From assembly GCA_002786225.1 (NCBI GenBank), contig PEQN01000010.1, forward strand, positions 17,781-81,780: a stretch of 64,000 nucleotides of DNA, given 5' to 3'. The position numbers were made by a program, and so were the translations under genes. The stretch is from Leptospira sp. (GTDB lineage: Bacteria > Spirochaetota > Leptospiria > Leptospirales > Leptospiraceae). Below are positions 27,708-36,585 of this stretch, piece after piece (the stretch's first letter is position 1; each line of letters starts with the position of its first letter). A model generated the notes under the pieces. That model made no database searches. It saw only the letters and a list, made by a program, of their open reading frames with translations, and had not been told where the DNA came from.

Positions 27708-29381
27708 TCAAATCTTTGTATCCAACCATTTCTTTCGAGCTACGGATTTCTTCACATTTTCAAGCAACTCAACAGTAATACCCATATTTAATTTGTTCAC
27801 TTCAGGATCTTGAGCAGTTGCTTCTAGCTCATCAATAATATAATCTACTAAATTCTCTATGGATCTTACACCTGATTCATCGTCTAGAGTAGCAAGTACT
27901 GCCTGGGAAATTGCATTATAGAGAATGGAACTTATTTCTTTTGCAAGATTATCCTTCCAAGCCTTTGGTAAGAAGCCAAATTTGTTAGGACCTATTTCGG
28001 ATTTCTCTAAGATTTCAGCAATAGTTTTTTCAATAAGCTCCCCTAATCTTTCATTGGAAGCGCTTTCTTTAAGTTTACGAACTACTACTCTTTTAATATC
28101 ATCTCTATGAGCTTCTATTGCCTTAGTCATGATTTGTAATGATGCACCCGACTTAATCTCTTCTTGGGATTCCGTTATAATTTGAATTGTTACCATATCA
28201 GATAATTCTTCTTTAATAATATTCCCATAGTATTTGATCGTACGAGATATAATATCATTTCCTACTGGCACTATCCTACTGGTCTTAAGTATTAGAAAAA
28301 TTTTATAGATACGAATTAATCGAAAGAGCCTAAATTCAACAATTGGTAATAGTCCTAGAACATCATACCAATGGTAGATGGGATAGAGGAACCAGGCTAT
28401 ATATTTTTTCTTGCGAATTGCAATAAACCAGCTTAGAGCAAATTCACAAACGAAAAAAGCAAGAAAAGGAGCATCTAAGACTAGATAATTATTCACAGGC
28501 TTTCCATTTTTACCTATATGTCGGTAATAATTAACTCCCATTAGATCTCTAATTTCATTATCAAAAATTGTAAATTTTTCATCCATACTTGATTGCGGAT
28601 TTCTCCAAAACCATGTAAATACCAAAGCTGTAGAAGGAAAACTCTTCTGACCACCCAAAGATTTGCTTAGTATATTTCTATAATCCTTATCTAGATCTCT
28701 TGTCTTAACTGAATCATAACGAGTTTTGATATTGGATTTAATTTTGGAAATATTTTCGGTCTGTCCAGAAGCTTGGAAAGGATTGGTCTCAACTATATGA
28801 ATCATTTGGTAATCCATCTTAGATAGTACGTCTTCCTTCTCCTCTTTCCATCCCTTCTCAGTCTCAACACGAGAAAGAAGCAATAAATCGGATTCTAATT
28901 TTTCAATATGTGCTGAAATATATTCCCCTTCTTTGTAGGAAAGCAAATCCAAGAATAATTCTTCTGTATCAAGTAGGTCTTGAGAAATATCTCCAGGCTT
29001 AGTTACTAAGCTGTATTTTTCTAAAAGTAGAGATTTCTCATTCATGAGTTTTACATCATCTTGTGTATAAACAAATTGAATGGCTTCTTTCATTTCGTTA
29101 AGCTTGGAATTGAATTCTTGAGAATGAACAGATGGATCCTTAATCCGTTCAAGAAACTTTAAAGTATCAACAAATTTGATATATTTTTCTGTGCTACGAT
29201 GTGGTTCAATGCCTAGTATTGGTTTATCATAAAATTCTAAAATAGCTGGGAACTTCTTATAATAATAAGGTCTGAGCCATAGATAAGTAAGATCGAAAAC
29301 AATTAAAGTAAGATTGGCGAGAACCACCATTACCATCACAAAATCCCAAATGATGAATAAATCGAACTTCTTTGCTTTCAT
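27708..29381 (-). CDS. Voltage-sensor-like membrane protein with long soluble domains
   Basis: A 557-residue protein. One N-terminal membrane helix (about 10-38) is followed by about 260 residues of charged, helical sequence. A cluster of helices at about 300-380 follows, in which the last is S4-like: basic residues at three-residue spacing in RLFRLIRIYKIFLILKTSR. A long C-terminal amphipathic region ends the protein. No pore loop or selectivity filter is visible. It could be a voltage-sensing or structural membrane protein; the ion-channel link is inference from the S4 pattern alone. Confidence 0.55.
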   Translation of the reverse strand: MKAKKFDLFIIWDFVMVMVVLANLTLIVFDLTYLWLRPYYYKKFPAILEFYDKPILGIEPHRSTEKYIKFVDTLKFLERIKDPSVHSQEFNSKLNEMKEAIQFVYTQDDVKLMNEKSLLLEKYSLVTKPGDISQDLLDTEELFLDLLSYKEGEYISAHIEKLESDLLLLSRVETEKGWKEEKEDVLSKMDYQMIHIVETNPFQASGQTENISKIKSNIKTRYDSVKTRDLDKDYRNILSKSLGGQKSFPSTALVFTWFWRNPQSSMDEKFTIFDNEIRDLMGVNYYRHIGKNGKPVNNYLVLDAPFLAFFVCEFALSWFIAIRKKKYIAWFLYPIYHWYDVLGLLPIVEFRLFRLIRIYKIFLILKTSRIVPVGNDIISRTIKYYGNIIKEELSDMVTIQIITESQEEIKSGASLQIMTKAIEAHRDDIKRVVVRKLKESASNERLGELIEKTIAEILEKSEIGPNKFGFLPKAWKDNLAKEISSILYNAISQAVLATLDDESGVRSIENLVDYIIDELEATAQDPEVNKLNMGITVELLENVKKSVARKKWLDTKI

Positions 29382-29413
29382 ATTAAATCTTTCTTGCCTT
29401 TCTTCATGAATTA

Positions 29414-29947
29414 TTACTTCTTTTTCTCTGGGACTATTCTTTTTTCGATAACTAAGTTCAATGCGTCCACTAACTCTTGGAATTCATCCCCTTTTCGAGT
29501 CCGAATGGGATAGGTGTTTTCTCCATTTGCCAATCTTTGCAAATTCATTTTAATATTGTGAATAGGACCCGCCATCTTATGTGATTTGAAAATAGAAAAT
29601 ACTAAAATTAAAAACAAATAAATCGTAGAAAGAATTGCGACAGCAGTAAATTGAATAGAATATCGATCTAGTTTATGATCATAATCTGGAAGGAATACTT
29701 CCCTAGGAATAAACTTCTCAGATTTTCCATCCTCACCTTCTACTTTATAATAAACTTGCATAGGATCTTGGCGTAACTTAAAAACAGCTCCGCCTTCATA
29801 TTTCATTTGATTCAGCCAATACAATACAACGAGGGACGAAAGTACACCTAGAACAAAAAGTACAAAAAAATGGAATAGAAACCGAAACTGGAATTCTCTA
29901 TCGATTATATAATTGAAGCGGAAACTTTTCTTATTACTGCTGTGCAT
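29414..29947 (-). CDS. Two-TM protein with HAMP-like domain
   Basis: A 177-residue protein: membrane helix at about 22-46, an extracytoplasmic loop of about 50 residues, a second helix at about 97-118, then a HAMP-type segment (SHKMAGPIHNIKMNLQRLANG). It resembles the sensory half of a chemoreceptor or kinase but ends after HAMP without an output domain. It sits 31 bp downstream of the FecR-like gene and 32 bp upstream of the voltage-sensor-like gene, so it is probably part of the sigma/FecR operon. Confidence 0.65.
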   Translation of the reverse strand: MHSSNKKSFRFNYIIDREFQFRFLFHFFVLFVLGVLSSLVVLYWLNQMKYEGGAVFKLRQDPMQVYYKVEGEDGKSEKFIPREVFLPDYDHKLDRYSIQFTAVAILSTIYLFLILVFSIFKSHKMAGPIHNIKMNLQRLANGENTYPIRTRKGDEFQELVDALNLVIEKRIVPEKKK

Positions 29948-29978
29948 GCGATAAACATTCGCACAACTTGTCTAGAGA

Positions 29979-31049
29979 TCAACGTATTTTTTCTACTTCA
30001 TTGATCTTTGATCTTGGAATTTTGGATTCGCCCTTCACTGTTCTAATATAAATAAAGGATTCATCCATTTTAAAAACAACACCTCTAAAATCTTCCCCAT
30101 CGGTCGTGGATACTCTTTCTAGGATAGAATAAATTCTATAAAGATCATCTTCATTTTGAATGACTCTACTTAGATTCTCTTGGGGGATAGATTCAATGGC
30201 AACATAATCCAATTCCGCTAAGCTACGTAAATTCTTAGCACCTAGGGAAGATTTCTTCCACTCTGCTCCATTTTGGATCAATTCCTCATTGGAAATAATT
30301 TCTTGAGAAAAAGCCTTACTTGCTTGGGAAACAAGAACCTTGCCTTCACTCACAGCAACGACTAAGCCATTTTCTTGTTTCTCAGTTAAAAATTTTGTTC
30401 CACGAACTTCTACTTTAGAATCTTCGGTACGAATTGTAAATTGAGATGATTTATTGAGTTTATGAATATGAGCTAGGATAGAACCTTGCGAAAGGTAGAT
30501 CGTAATTTTATTTATGTCCAGATCTTGGATCATTTTCTCTAAAATAACATCTGAATTCTCTCTAATGCGTATGCTCGATTGACTCGTTAGATATAAGTCT
30601 ACAAATGATCCTTCTTCTACATGAAGGCGATCACCTTTTTCTAAGGTACTTAGTAAGTTCAAATGAGATCTTCTTGAACCATCAGAGTTAACTACATATG
30701 CATCACCACTTACTGCATGAATTTTGATAGAATATGATTTTACGATTTGTTCTTCAGAAAATGGAGAGAGGTATATAAATGCAAAAAACAATGCTGCTGC
30801 GGCTAATAAGGAGCCCAATATCTTTTTTCTTGTACCAAAATGAACTACATTCGTTTTATTTTTCTCTTCTAAATGTTTATTCCATAATTCATCAAAGGGT
30901 GGAAAAGTTAAAGGTTCAGATTGTAACTGAGTATCCATCCCTTTGAGCTTAGAAACAAGTAAATCTAAGGTCTTTTTGGTTCTGCTTTCCTTCCCTTCTA
31001 AAGCAGAAGCAACTTCCTCAGGATTCCATTTCATAAAGCTTTCTTCCAT
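29979..31049 (-). CDS. FecR-domain membrane protein, putative anti-sigma factor
   Basis: A 356-residue protein. A cytoplasmic N-terminal part of about 75 residues, one membrane helix (about 76-96) and a periplasmic FecR domain (about 105-235, with VEVRGTKFLTEKQENGLVVAVSEGKVLV) are visible. The C-terminal 100 residues are of unknown fold. It begins 2 bp after the ECF sigma gene, the classic arrangement of a sigma factor with its membrane-bound regulator. No TonB-dependent receptor is adjacent. Confidence 0.8.
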   Translation of the reverse strand: MEESFMKWNPEEVASALEGKESRTKKTLDLLVSKLKGMDTQLQSEPLTFPPFDELWNKHLEEKNKTNVVHFGTRKKILGSLLAAAALFFAFIYLSPFSEEQIVKSYSIKIHAVSGDAYVVNSDGSRRSHLNLLSTLEKGDRLHVEEGSFVDLYLTSQSSIRIRENSDVILEKMIQDLDINKITIYLSQGSILAHIHKLNKSSQFTIRTEDSKVEVRGTKFLTEKQENGLVVAVSEGKVLVSQASKAFSQEIISNEELIQNGAEWKKSSLGAKNLRSLAELDYVAIESIPQENLSRVIQNEDDLYRIYSILERVSTTDGEDFRGVVFKMDESFIYIRTVKGESKIPRSKINEVEKIR

Positions 31050-31051
31050 AT

Positions 31052-31627
31052 TTATGACTCGAGATTGATATTCTTGCTTTCAGCAAGTTTTAGAAGATTC
31101 GAGGTTGCCTTCACGACCATTCGAGAAGCAGTGGAAACTGAAATCCCCATAATTTCAGAAATTTGAGTAAGGTTGTAATCTTGTATATGCCTAAGTTCAA
31201 TAATACATCTTTCGTCTTCGTTTAATTCATCCATACATTTCCAAAGCTTATTCTCTAGATCCTGCCATTCTAATTTTTTTTCAAAACTTACACTCTTGGA
31301 ATGGATATCCTCATTCAAACTTGAGTTTTCTTTCATGGTGGAGAATTTTTTAGAGAAGTTAATGGAACGATTTCTTGCAATCGTATAAAGCAGCATGATG
31401 GATTTTTCTTCTGTGAGATTTTGATCTGAATAAGTCTTGAAAAAGCTTAGAAAAGTGTCTTGGGTTAAATCCATAGCTGTATCAGGATTTCTTGTATATT
31501 TAAACAAAAAATCGTAAATACGCTTCTGGGCCGAAGCATAGAGCTTCTCCATAGATAGCTTTTTATCCAACATCCATTCCAATACTTTGGAGTTGGCAGA
31601 GTAATCAAGTAAAATCTCGAAGACCAT
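31052..31627 (-). CDS. ECF sigma factor
   Basis: A 191-residue sigma-70 family factor. Region 2 reads FKYTRNPDTAMDLTQDTFLSFF, and region 4 contains LNEDERCIIELRHIQDYNLTQISEIMGIS followed by the recognition helix. It has no region 3, as expected for ECF factors. It is paired with the FecR-like gene 2 bp downstream. The ATG lies at the edge of a perfect 8-bp inverted repeat, and no normal Shine-Dalgarno sequence precedes it. An internal ATG 25 codons later (MEKLYAS) is an alternative start that fits ECF lengths well. Confidence 0.82.
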   Translation of the reverse strand: MVFEILLDYSANSKVLEWMLDKKLSMEKLYASAQKRIYDFLFKYTRNPDTAMDLTQDTFLSFFKTYSDQNLTEEKSIMLLYTIARNRSINFSKKFSTMKENSSLNEDIHSKSVSFEKKLEWQDLENKLWKCMDELNEDERCIIELRHIQDYNLTQISEIMGISVSTASRMVVKATSNLLKLAESKNINLES

Positions 31628-31650
31628 TCTGTTTTATTCAACAAACAGAA
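31627..31650. promoter_or_regulatory. Inverted repeat at the sigma factor start
   Basis: TTCTGTTT-N8-AAACAGAA is a perfect 8-bp dyad whose left end touches the ATG (31625-31627) of the ECF sigma gene. It could be an operator for autoregulation or an RNA hairpin covering the start region. Confidence 0.4.
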
Positions 31651-31687
31651 CTGACTTATTTTTCACAATTTTGAAAAATCTTACAAT

Positions 31688-32029
31688 TTATTTTATCCCT
31701 GGAAAGGAATTAACATATTGAATCTTGATATCTGGGAAGGAATTCACTATCTGCACTTTTAAATCAGGAAAAGAATTAACTGCCTGCCATTGCCCGCATT
31801 TACTCGGAAAGGAATTGACCATTTGCACCTGAATATCAGGGAAGGAATTCACAATTTGAACCTTAAGGTCAGGAAAAGAGTTCACAAATTGAATCTTTCC
31901 ATATAAATTATGCCCCTTAAAAGTACAATTATTTGAGTCAATCTTGTCAGATGCTAGAAGTGGTTGTATGAATAGAAATATAGCCCAAACAACTAAGCAT
32001 ATTGCATTTAATCTGTTACTTTGCTTCAT
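31688..32029 (-). CDS. Exported VNSFP tandem-repeat protein
   Basis: A 113-residue protein. A signal peptide (about 1-27, ending LLASD) precedes a short segment and then six near-identical units of 11-13 residues beginning VNSFP and continuing D-[LI]-x-[VI]-Q-x. The third unit is interrupted by SKCGQWQA. Two Cys (about 35 and 77) could form a disulfide. The strict alternation of hydrophobic and polar residues suggests a small beta-solenoid. It lies 15 bp after pyruvate kinase and 60 bp before the ECF sigma gene. The function is unknown. Confidence 0.7.
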   Translation of the reverse strand: MKQSNRLNAICLVVWAIFLFIQPLLASDKIDSNNCTFKGHNLYGKIQFVNSFPDLKVQIVNSFPDIQVQMVNSFPSKCGQWQAVNSFPDLKVQIVNSFPDIKIQYVNSFPGIK

Positions 32030-32044
32030 AGAGTTTTAGACGTT

Positions 32045-33490
32045 TTACTTCACTTCGCGTATTTGAATAGTATCTACCCTTTCTTCTCCTGCAATAACAT
32101 CAGAGAGAATTACAACTTTTTCTCCACTTTCAATCATGCCTTCTTTCTTAAGAATCTCTATAGCATGTTTAATCGTCTTCTCAGGATCACTCGAAAAATC
32201 GACTCTATAAGGAATAACTCCTCTGTTAAGCCAAAGCTTTCGCCTAACAGATGTCATATTTGTGAAAGCATGAACAATTGCTGTTTCTGGATGAAAAGAG
32301 GATACATGATTTGCCATTATCCCTCTTCGAGTAATAACAATAATTGCAGGTGCTCCCAAAGAATCTGCAAGATGAGCTGCAGATCTTGCCATCTCTTCTT
32401 TCTTGTCTTGGGGAATTTTACTTTTTACATAACCCATCCCGCCACTCATTTCAATTCTACGAGAAATCTTATCTAACATTTCTACACATCTTACAGGGTA
32501 TTTACCCATTGCAGTTTCACCAGAAAGCATGATAGCATCTGCTTCTTCATATACAGCATTCGCAACATCTGTTACTTCTGCACGTGTAGGTGTCGGGTTG
32601 TTAATCATACTTTCTAGAAGGTGGGTTGCAACTATTACCTTCTTTCCTTCTAAGGCACATTTCTTAATAATTCTTCTCTGGATAATGGGAAGATCTTCCA
32701 AGGCTACTTCCACACCAAGATCTCCACGAGCAACCATTACACCGTCCGAAACAGCTATGATCTCATCTAAATTACGAACACCTTCTTGATCTTCGATTTT
32801 TGCAATGATTTGACAATGGGCACCCTTATCTTCAATAATCTTTCGAAGCTCGACTACATCATCAGGCGAACGAACGAAAGATAAGGCGATAAAATCAATT
32901 TCTTCTTCCAAACCAAATAAAATATCTTTATGATCCTTAGGCGTTATACTCGGCATATTAACACGAATTCCGGGAAGGTTAATATGTTTTCTAGATCCAA
33001 GCTTTCCACCATCTAAGACTTTACAAACGAGCTCACCTTCTTTAATTTCTTGAACTGCAAGATTGATAAGCCCATTATCAACTGTAACCTTATCGCCAAC
33101 CTTCAAATCTTTGACTATATCGATATAATTCACAAATACAGATCTAGCTTCTGATTCTCTACCTGGAATGACATGAAATGAAAATGTTTCCCCAACTTTT
33201 AGATGTAGTTCATTATCAACATCCCCTGTTCTGATCTCTGGACCTTGGGTATCCATTAAAATTGCAATTGGAAATTTTCCTAAATCCTTGTTTAAGGATT
33301 TGATATTTTTAATTATCTTTCTATGAAATTCATGATCCCCATGCGACATGTTCAGTCTCGCGACATTCATTCCTGCCATGGCGAGTTGTTTGATCATGTC
33401 TTTGTCTGAGGTAGCTGGGCCGATAGTACAAATAATTTTAGTTTTTCTCGCACGGAGAATTTGGTTGGTAGGTTTTTTGTTTTTATCCAT
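32045..33490 (-). CDS. pyk: Pyruvate kinase
   Basis: A 481-residue pyruvate kinase: [10 protein letters not shown] and ARLNMSHG at the N-terminus, the catalytic [11 protein letters not shown] lysine segment, RGDLGVEV, and the [17 protein letters not shown] motif. It converts PEP and ADP to pyruvate and ATP. The usual ATQMLESM reads ATHLLESM here. The B domain and a shortened allosteric C domain are both present. The gene follows the 658-residue unknown by 3 bp. Confidence 0.95.
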   Translation of the reverse strand: MDKNKKPTNQILRARKTKIICTIGPATSDKDMIKQLAMAGMNVARLNMSHGDHEFHRKIIKNIKSLNKDLGKFPIAILMDTQGPEIRTGDVDNELHLKVGETFSFHVIPGRESEARSVFVNYIDIVKDLKVGDKVTVDNGLINLAVQEIKEGELVCKVLDGGKLGSRKHINLPGIRVNMPSITPKDHKDILFGLEEEIDFIALSFVRSPDDVVELRKIIEDKGAHCQIIAKIEDQEGVRNLDEIIAVSDGVMVARGDLGVEVALEDLPIIQRRIIKKCALEGKKVIVATHLLESMINNPTPTRAEVTDVANAVYEEADAIMLSGETAMGKYPVRCVEMLDKISRRIEMSGGMGYVKSKIPQDKKEEMARSAAHLADSLGAPAIIVITRRGIMANHVSSFHPETAIVHAFTNMTSVRRKLWLNRGVIPYRVDFSSDPEKTIKHAIEILKKEGMIESGEKVVILSDVIAGEERVDTIQIREVK

Positions 33491-33493
33491 TTC

Positions 33494-35470
33494 TTATCTT
33501 ATCTTAGGCAATATTCTATCTAAAAATTCAGCTAAGGAGACAGCTAAATCATATTTCATCTGTTCTCTCATAGCTCCCGTCTTTTGTGATTGGATGACTT
33601 CTTCTGCCTTTTCTAGCAGCTTCTTCCCATTTTTTTTCAAATAATTTCTCGTGATTAGAATCGGCCAGATGTATTTATCAGGCTGATTTCGAACCATATA
33701 TGAATAGATATCCTTACCGCCTTTTTTCTTCAAAAAGAAAATAAGATCATCTTCCGTCATAGAACTACTTACCTTATCCAAGACATAGGTTCTATCTGGA
33801 TAAACTCCAAAATCCCAAGCCTCATCTAGTGCAGATAGGATGCTTTTTAGCTTTTCCTTGGTTGCTGGATCGTCCTCAAGCTCTGAACTTCCCTGTGAAG
33901 GAATACTATCTTCCGATGATTTATTATTAGCAGTATCCGTATCTTTTGTTTTTTTTGAAAGTTTTTCATTTTCTTTCTTGATACGTTCTTCCGCTATTTC
34001 TGTTCGTCTCTTGGCAATATGTTTGGATCTTTGGTCGGCAACTTGTTGCTTTACATTCTTTAAGACTGCATTCCTAATGCTAGTAGCTTCAAATTTATGA
34101 ACCTTCTTATTCCCCATTAGCATTCGCCAAAGCCAAGTTAGGAATGGAAGATGTTTAAATAATGCACTGCTCTCAGCTTCTTCAAATGATTTAATAACAT
34201 CAGGATCTTCAAGATTTGAAATAACATCCATCATTCTAAGAACAGTTATCTCTGTATCATTTCCTGTGGCTGCAAAACTTCTTTTTGCTGAGTCAATAGC
34301 AGACTTTACACCTTCTTTATGAAGGATATACTCAAAATAATTTTTCTTATCGGCAAATTCCGTGTAATGAATAGCAGAATGTTTTATAATAGAAGTTCGC
34401 ATCTCTTCATCCAAGGTTTCCCCTTGGATTCTCAAGAGATTAAGATCAATAATTTTTCCAGAAGATTGGATATAAGTCATGATTTCATCAAAAGTCTTCT
34501 TCTTTTCTTCTTTCTTTTCTTTTTCTTTTTCCTGATTATAATAGTCAGAAAGAAGAATAATTTCTTCAACTAAGGCTTTCTGATCACCGTATGAATCAGT
34601 TAGAAATGTAGATACCTTAGTTGCAATTTCCTTAGGGTCTTCCCAATCTTCCTCACTTGGTTTTTCAATAACTCCGATCCGAATTAAATCAGGTATTATA
34701 ACTTCTTTTAAGATATCGAGGTAGATTTCTAAGCGGCTAAAGATTTCTTCTTTCTTAAAAAAATAAAATACAGATTTATTGCCTGCTTTAGATGCCTTGT
34801 CGTTGCGGATAAAAAAGATTACTTTATCCTCTACAAGTTTTTTGAGGATGGGTTTTAAATGAATTAAAATTGTAGTATCTTTGAGTGCCTTTGTTTTATC
34901 AAAAGGACAACGAAATAAATTTCCAATTTCTGTTGAAGCATAAGTATCAAATAAACGATTCTCGGTAACAGCACTTCTAATTCTATCATTGAGATAGGCC
35001 TTGGATGGGGACTCTCTTTTCTCTTTAACCCACTTCTTAATGTTATCAATACTAATATCATTTAATCCAGTCGCATAACGATACGATGTAGTTCCATCAG
35101 CAGCTGTTGGACGGCAAAATACTGTATGGTGTTTGAGATGGGATTCTGGCTCAAAGCTTTCTCCGCCTAAATCACTTGGGGAATACTCCAGATAATTGAG
35201 TTTCTTTATCATAGGTGGCTTAGATTTAATCCCATACTCATTTAGGAAAAAATCTAATTTGTCAGCCTCAATACCTATATCCTTTAAAAGCTGCTCAGCT
35301 CTTGGTAATGATTTGTTCACAGTGAATTTTTCAGTCCACTCATACAGAGTTATGAGAAGTCGGTAGATTCCCTTATTTAGCAAGTCACCCCTTGCTTCAA
35401 TAGATTGTGTTCGTTGAAGTGCCATAGTATAATCTAGCACTTTCAACTCTGGTAAATTGGGATCTAACAT
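33494..35470 (-). CDS. Large cytoplasmic protein of unknown function
   Basis: A 658-residue protein without signal peptide or membrane helices. It is mostly charged and helical. Two Lys/Glu-rich stretches (about 315-330 and 490-545) look disordered or coiled, and the rest contains several winged-helix-like segments. No known family is recognised. It lies between asd (30 bp upstream) and pyk (3 bp downstream) in the same orientation and is probably co-transcribed with both. Confidence 0.6.
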   Translation of the reverse strand: MLDPNLPELKVLDYTMALQRTQSIEARGDLLNKGIYRLLITLYEWTEKFTVNKSLPRAEQLLKDIGIEADKLDFFLNEYGIKSKPPMIKKLNYLEYSPSDLGGESFEPESHLKHHTVFCRPTAADGTTSYRYATGLNDISIDNIKKWVKEKRESPSKAYLNDRIRSAVTENRLFDTYASTEIGNLFRCPFDKTKALKDTTILIHLKPILKKLVEDKVIFFIRNDKASKAGNKSVFYFFKKEEIFSRLEIYLDILKEVIIPDLIRIGVIEKPSEEDWEDPKEIATKVSTFLTDSYGDQKALVEEIILLSDYYNQEKEKEKKEEKKKTFDEIMTYIQSSGKIIDLNLLRIQGETLDEEMRTSIIKHSAIHYTEFADKKNYFEYILHKEGVKSAIDSAKRSFAATGNDTEITVLRMMDVISNLEDPDVIKSFEEAESSALFKHLPFLTWLWRMLMGNKKVHKFEATSIRNAVLKNVKQQVADQRSKHIAKRRTEIAEERIKKENEKLSKKTKDTDTANNKSSEDSIPSQGSSELEDDPATKEKLKSILSALDEAWDFGVYPDRTYVLDKVSSSMTEDDLIFFLKKKGGKDIYSYMVRNQPDKYIWPILITRNYLKKNGKKLLEKAEEVIQSQKTGAMREQMKYDLAVSLAEFLDRILPKIR

Positions 35471-35500
35471 AGTAATTGCGCTATATTAGAATGAAGAAAC

Positions 35501-36556
35501 TTACTTGGATCTTAGATATCCTTTTTTGTAAAGTAATTCTGCATTCAATACAGCTGCACCTGCGGCTCCTCGTACAGTATTGTGACTCAAGACGACAAAT
35601 TTCCAGTCTAGAATAGGATCTTCTCTCAGTCTTCCCACTACAACGCCCATTCCTTTTCCTTCATAAAGATCTAATCTTGGTTGTGGACGATCGTCTTCTT
35701 CTCTATATATAATCGGCTTGGGAGGTGCCGATGGTAAACTTAGTTTTTGAGGTTCTGCCTGAAAATTCCTCCATAAAGAAATAATTTCTTCCTTGGATGC
35801 TTTCTTCTTAAGTTTCAGCGAAATACATACAGTATGACCATCAAAAACAGGAACTCTATTGCAATGCGCGGACATTTTGAAATCAGCAGAAACTATCTTA
35901 CCATCCTGAACATGACCTAGGCACTTCTGAGGTTCTGACTCAGCCTTGGGCTCTTCGCCTCCAATAAAAGGAACCACATTACCTAGGATATCCATTGAGG
36001 GAACTCCTGGGTAACCCGCACCTGAGATTGCTTGCATGGAAAAAATCATAAGACTTTCAATTCCGAATTGATCGAACAAAGGTTTGAGTGCAATTGTTAC
36101 GCCCATTATAGTACAATTTGAATTCGTTATTATTTTGCCCTTAGTCTTCTGTGCATCTAAAACTGCTAGGTGTTCTGGATTGACTTCGGCACTGAGTATA
36201 GGTACGTTTTCAACCATGCGGTGATTTTTGCTATTTGAAATAACCATAACGCCTGCTTCCGCATAAGCAGTCTCAACTTCACCAGCTATACTTGCATCAA
36301 GTCCCGAAAATACGATTTGCAATCCAGGAGTTTCTTTTGGTTCTGGTGCTGTTACCAACATAGATTTTGCATAGCTAGGAATATCAGAAGATATCTTCCA
36401 ACGAGATTTCATCAAATCCCCATACGCCTTTCCAACACTCTTCTCAGAGGCACACAAAGCTGCGACCTCAAAGAAGGGATGGTTCTCCAAAAGTTCTACG
36501 AATCTTTGACCAACAGATCCAGTCGCACCTAATATTCCTACTTTTACTTTTTCCAT
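35501..36556 (-). CDS. asd: Aspartate-semialdehyde dehydrogenase, archaeal/fungal type
   Basis: A 351-residue enzyme with the NADP-binding [13 protein letters not shown], the active-site Cys148 in TNSNCTIMG and the [10 protein letters not shown] segment carrying the catalytic His241. The sequence type is that of archaeal/fungal Asd. It makes aspartate semialdehyde for lysine/DAP, threonine and methionine. In L. interrogans asd is a known marker of the smaller chromosome, which supports the replicon assignment. Confidence 0.95.
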   Translation of the reverse strand: MEKVKVGILGATGSVGQRFVELLENHPFFEVAALCASEKSVGKAYGDLMKSRWKISSDIPSYAKSMLVTAPEPKETPGLQIVFSGLDASIAGEVETAYAEAGVMVISNSKNHRMVENVPILSAEVNPEHLAVLDAQKTKGKIITNSNCTIMGVTIALKPLFDQFGIESLMIFSMQAISGAGYPGVPSMDILGNVVPFIGGEEPKAESEPQKCLGHVQDGKIVSADFKMSAHCNRVPVFDGHTVCISLKLKKKASKEEIISLWRNFQAEPQKLSLPSAPPKPIIYREEDDRPQPRLDLYEGKGMGVVVGRLREDPILDWKFVVLSHNTVRGAAGAAVLNAELLYKKGYLRSK

Positions 36557-36585
36557 AGCTATCTCTTCCTAAATTTGCTTTTCCA

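Noticed and set aside
31695..31900. Regularly spaced short DNA repeats that look CRISPR-like
   Set aside because: They are the coding sequence for the VNSFP protein repeats: period about 33 nt, in frame, with no unique spacers or cas genes.
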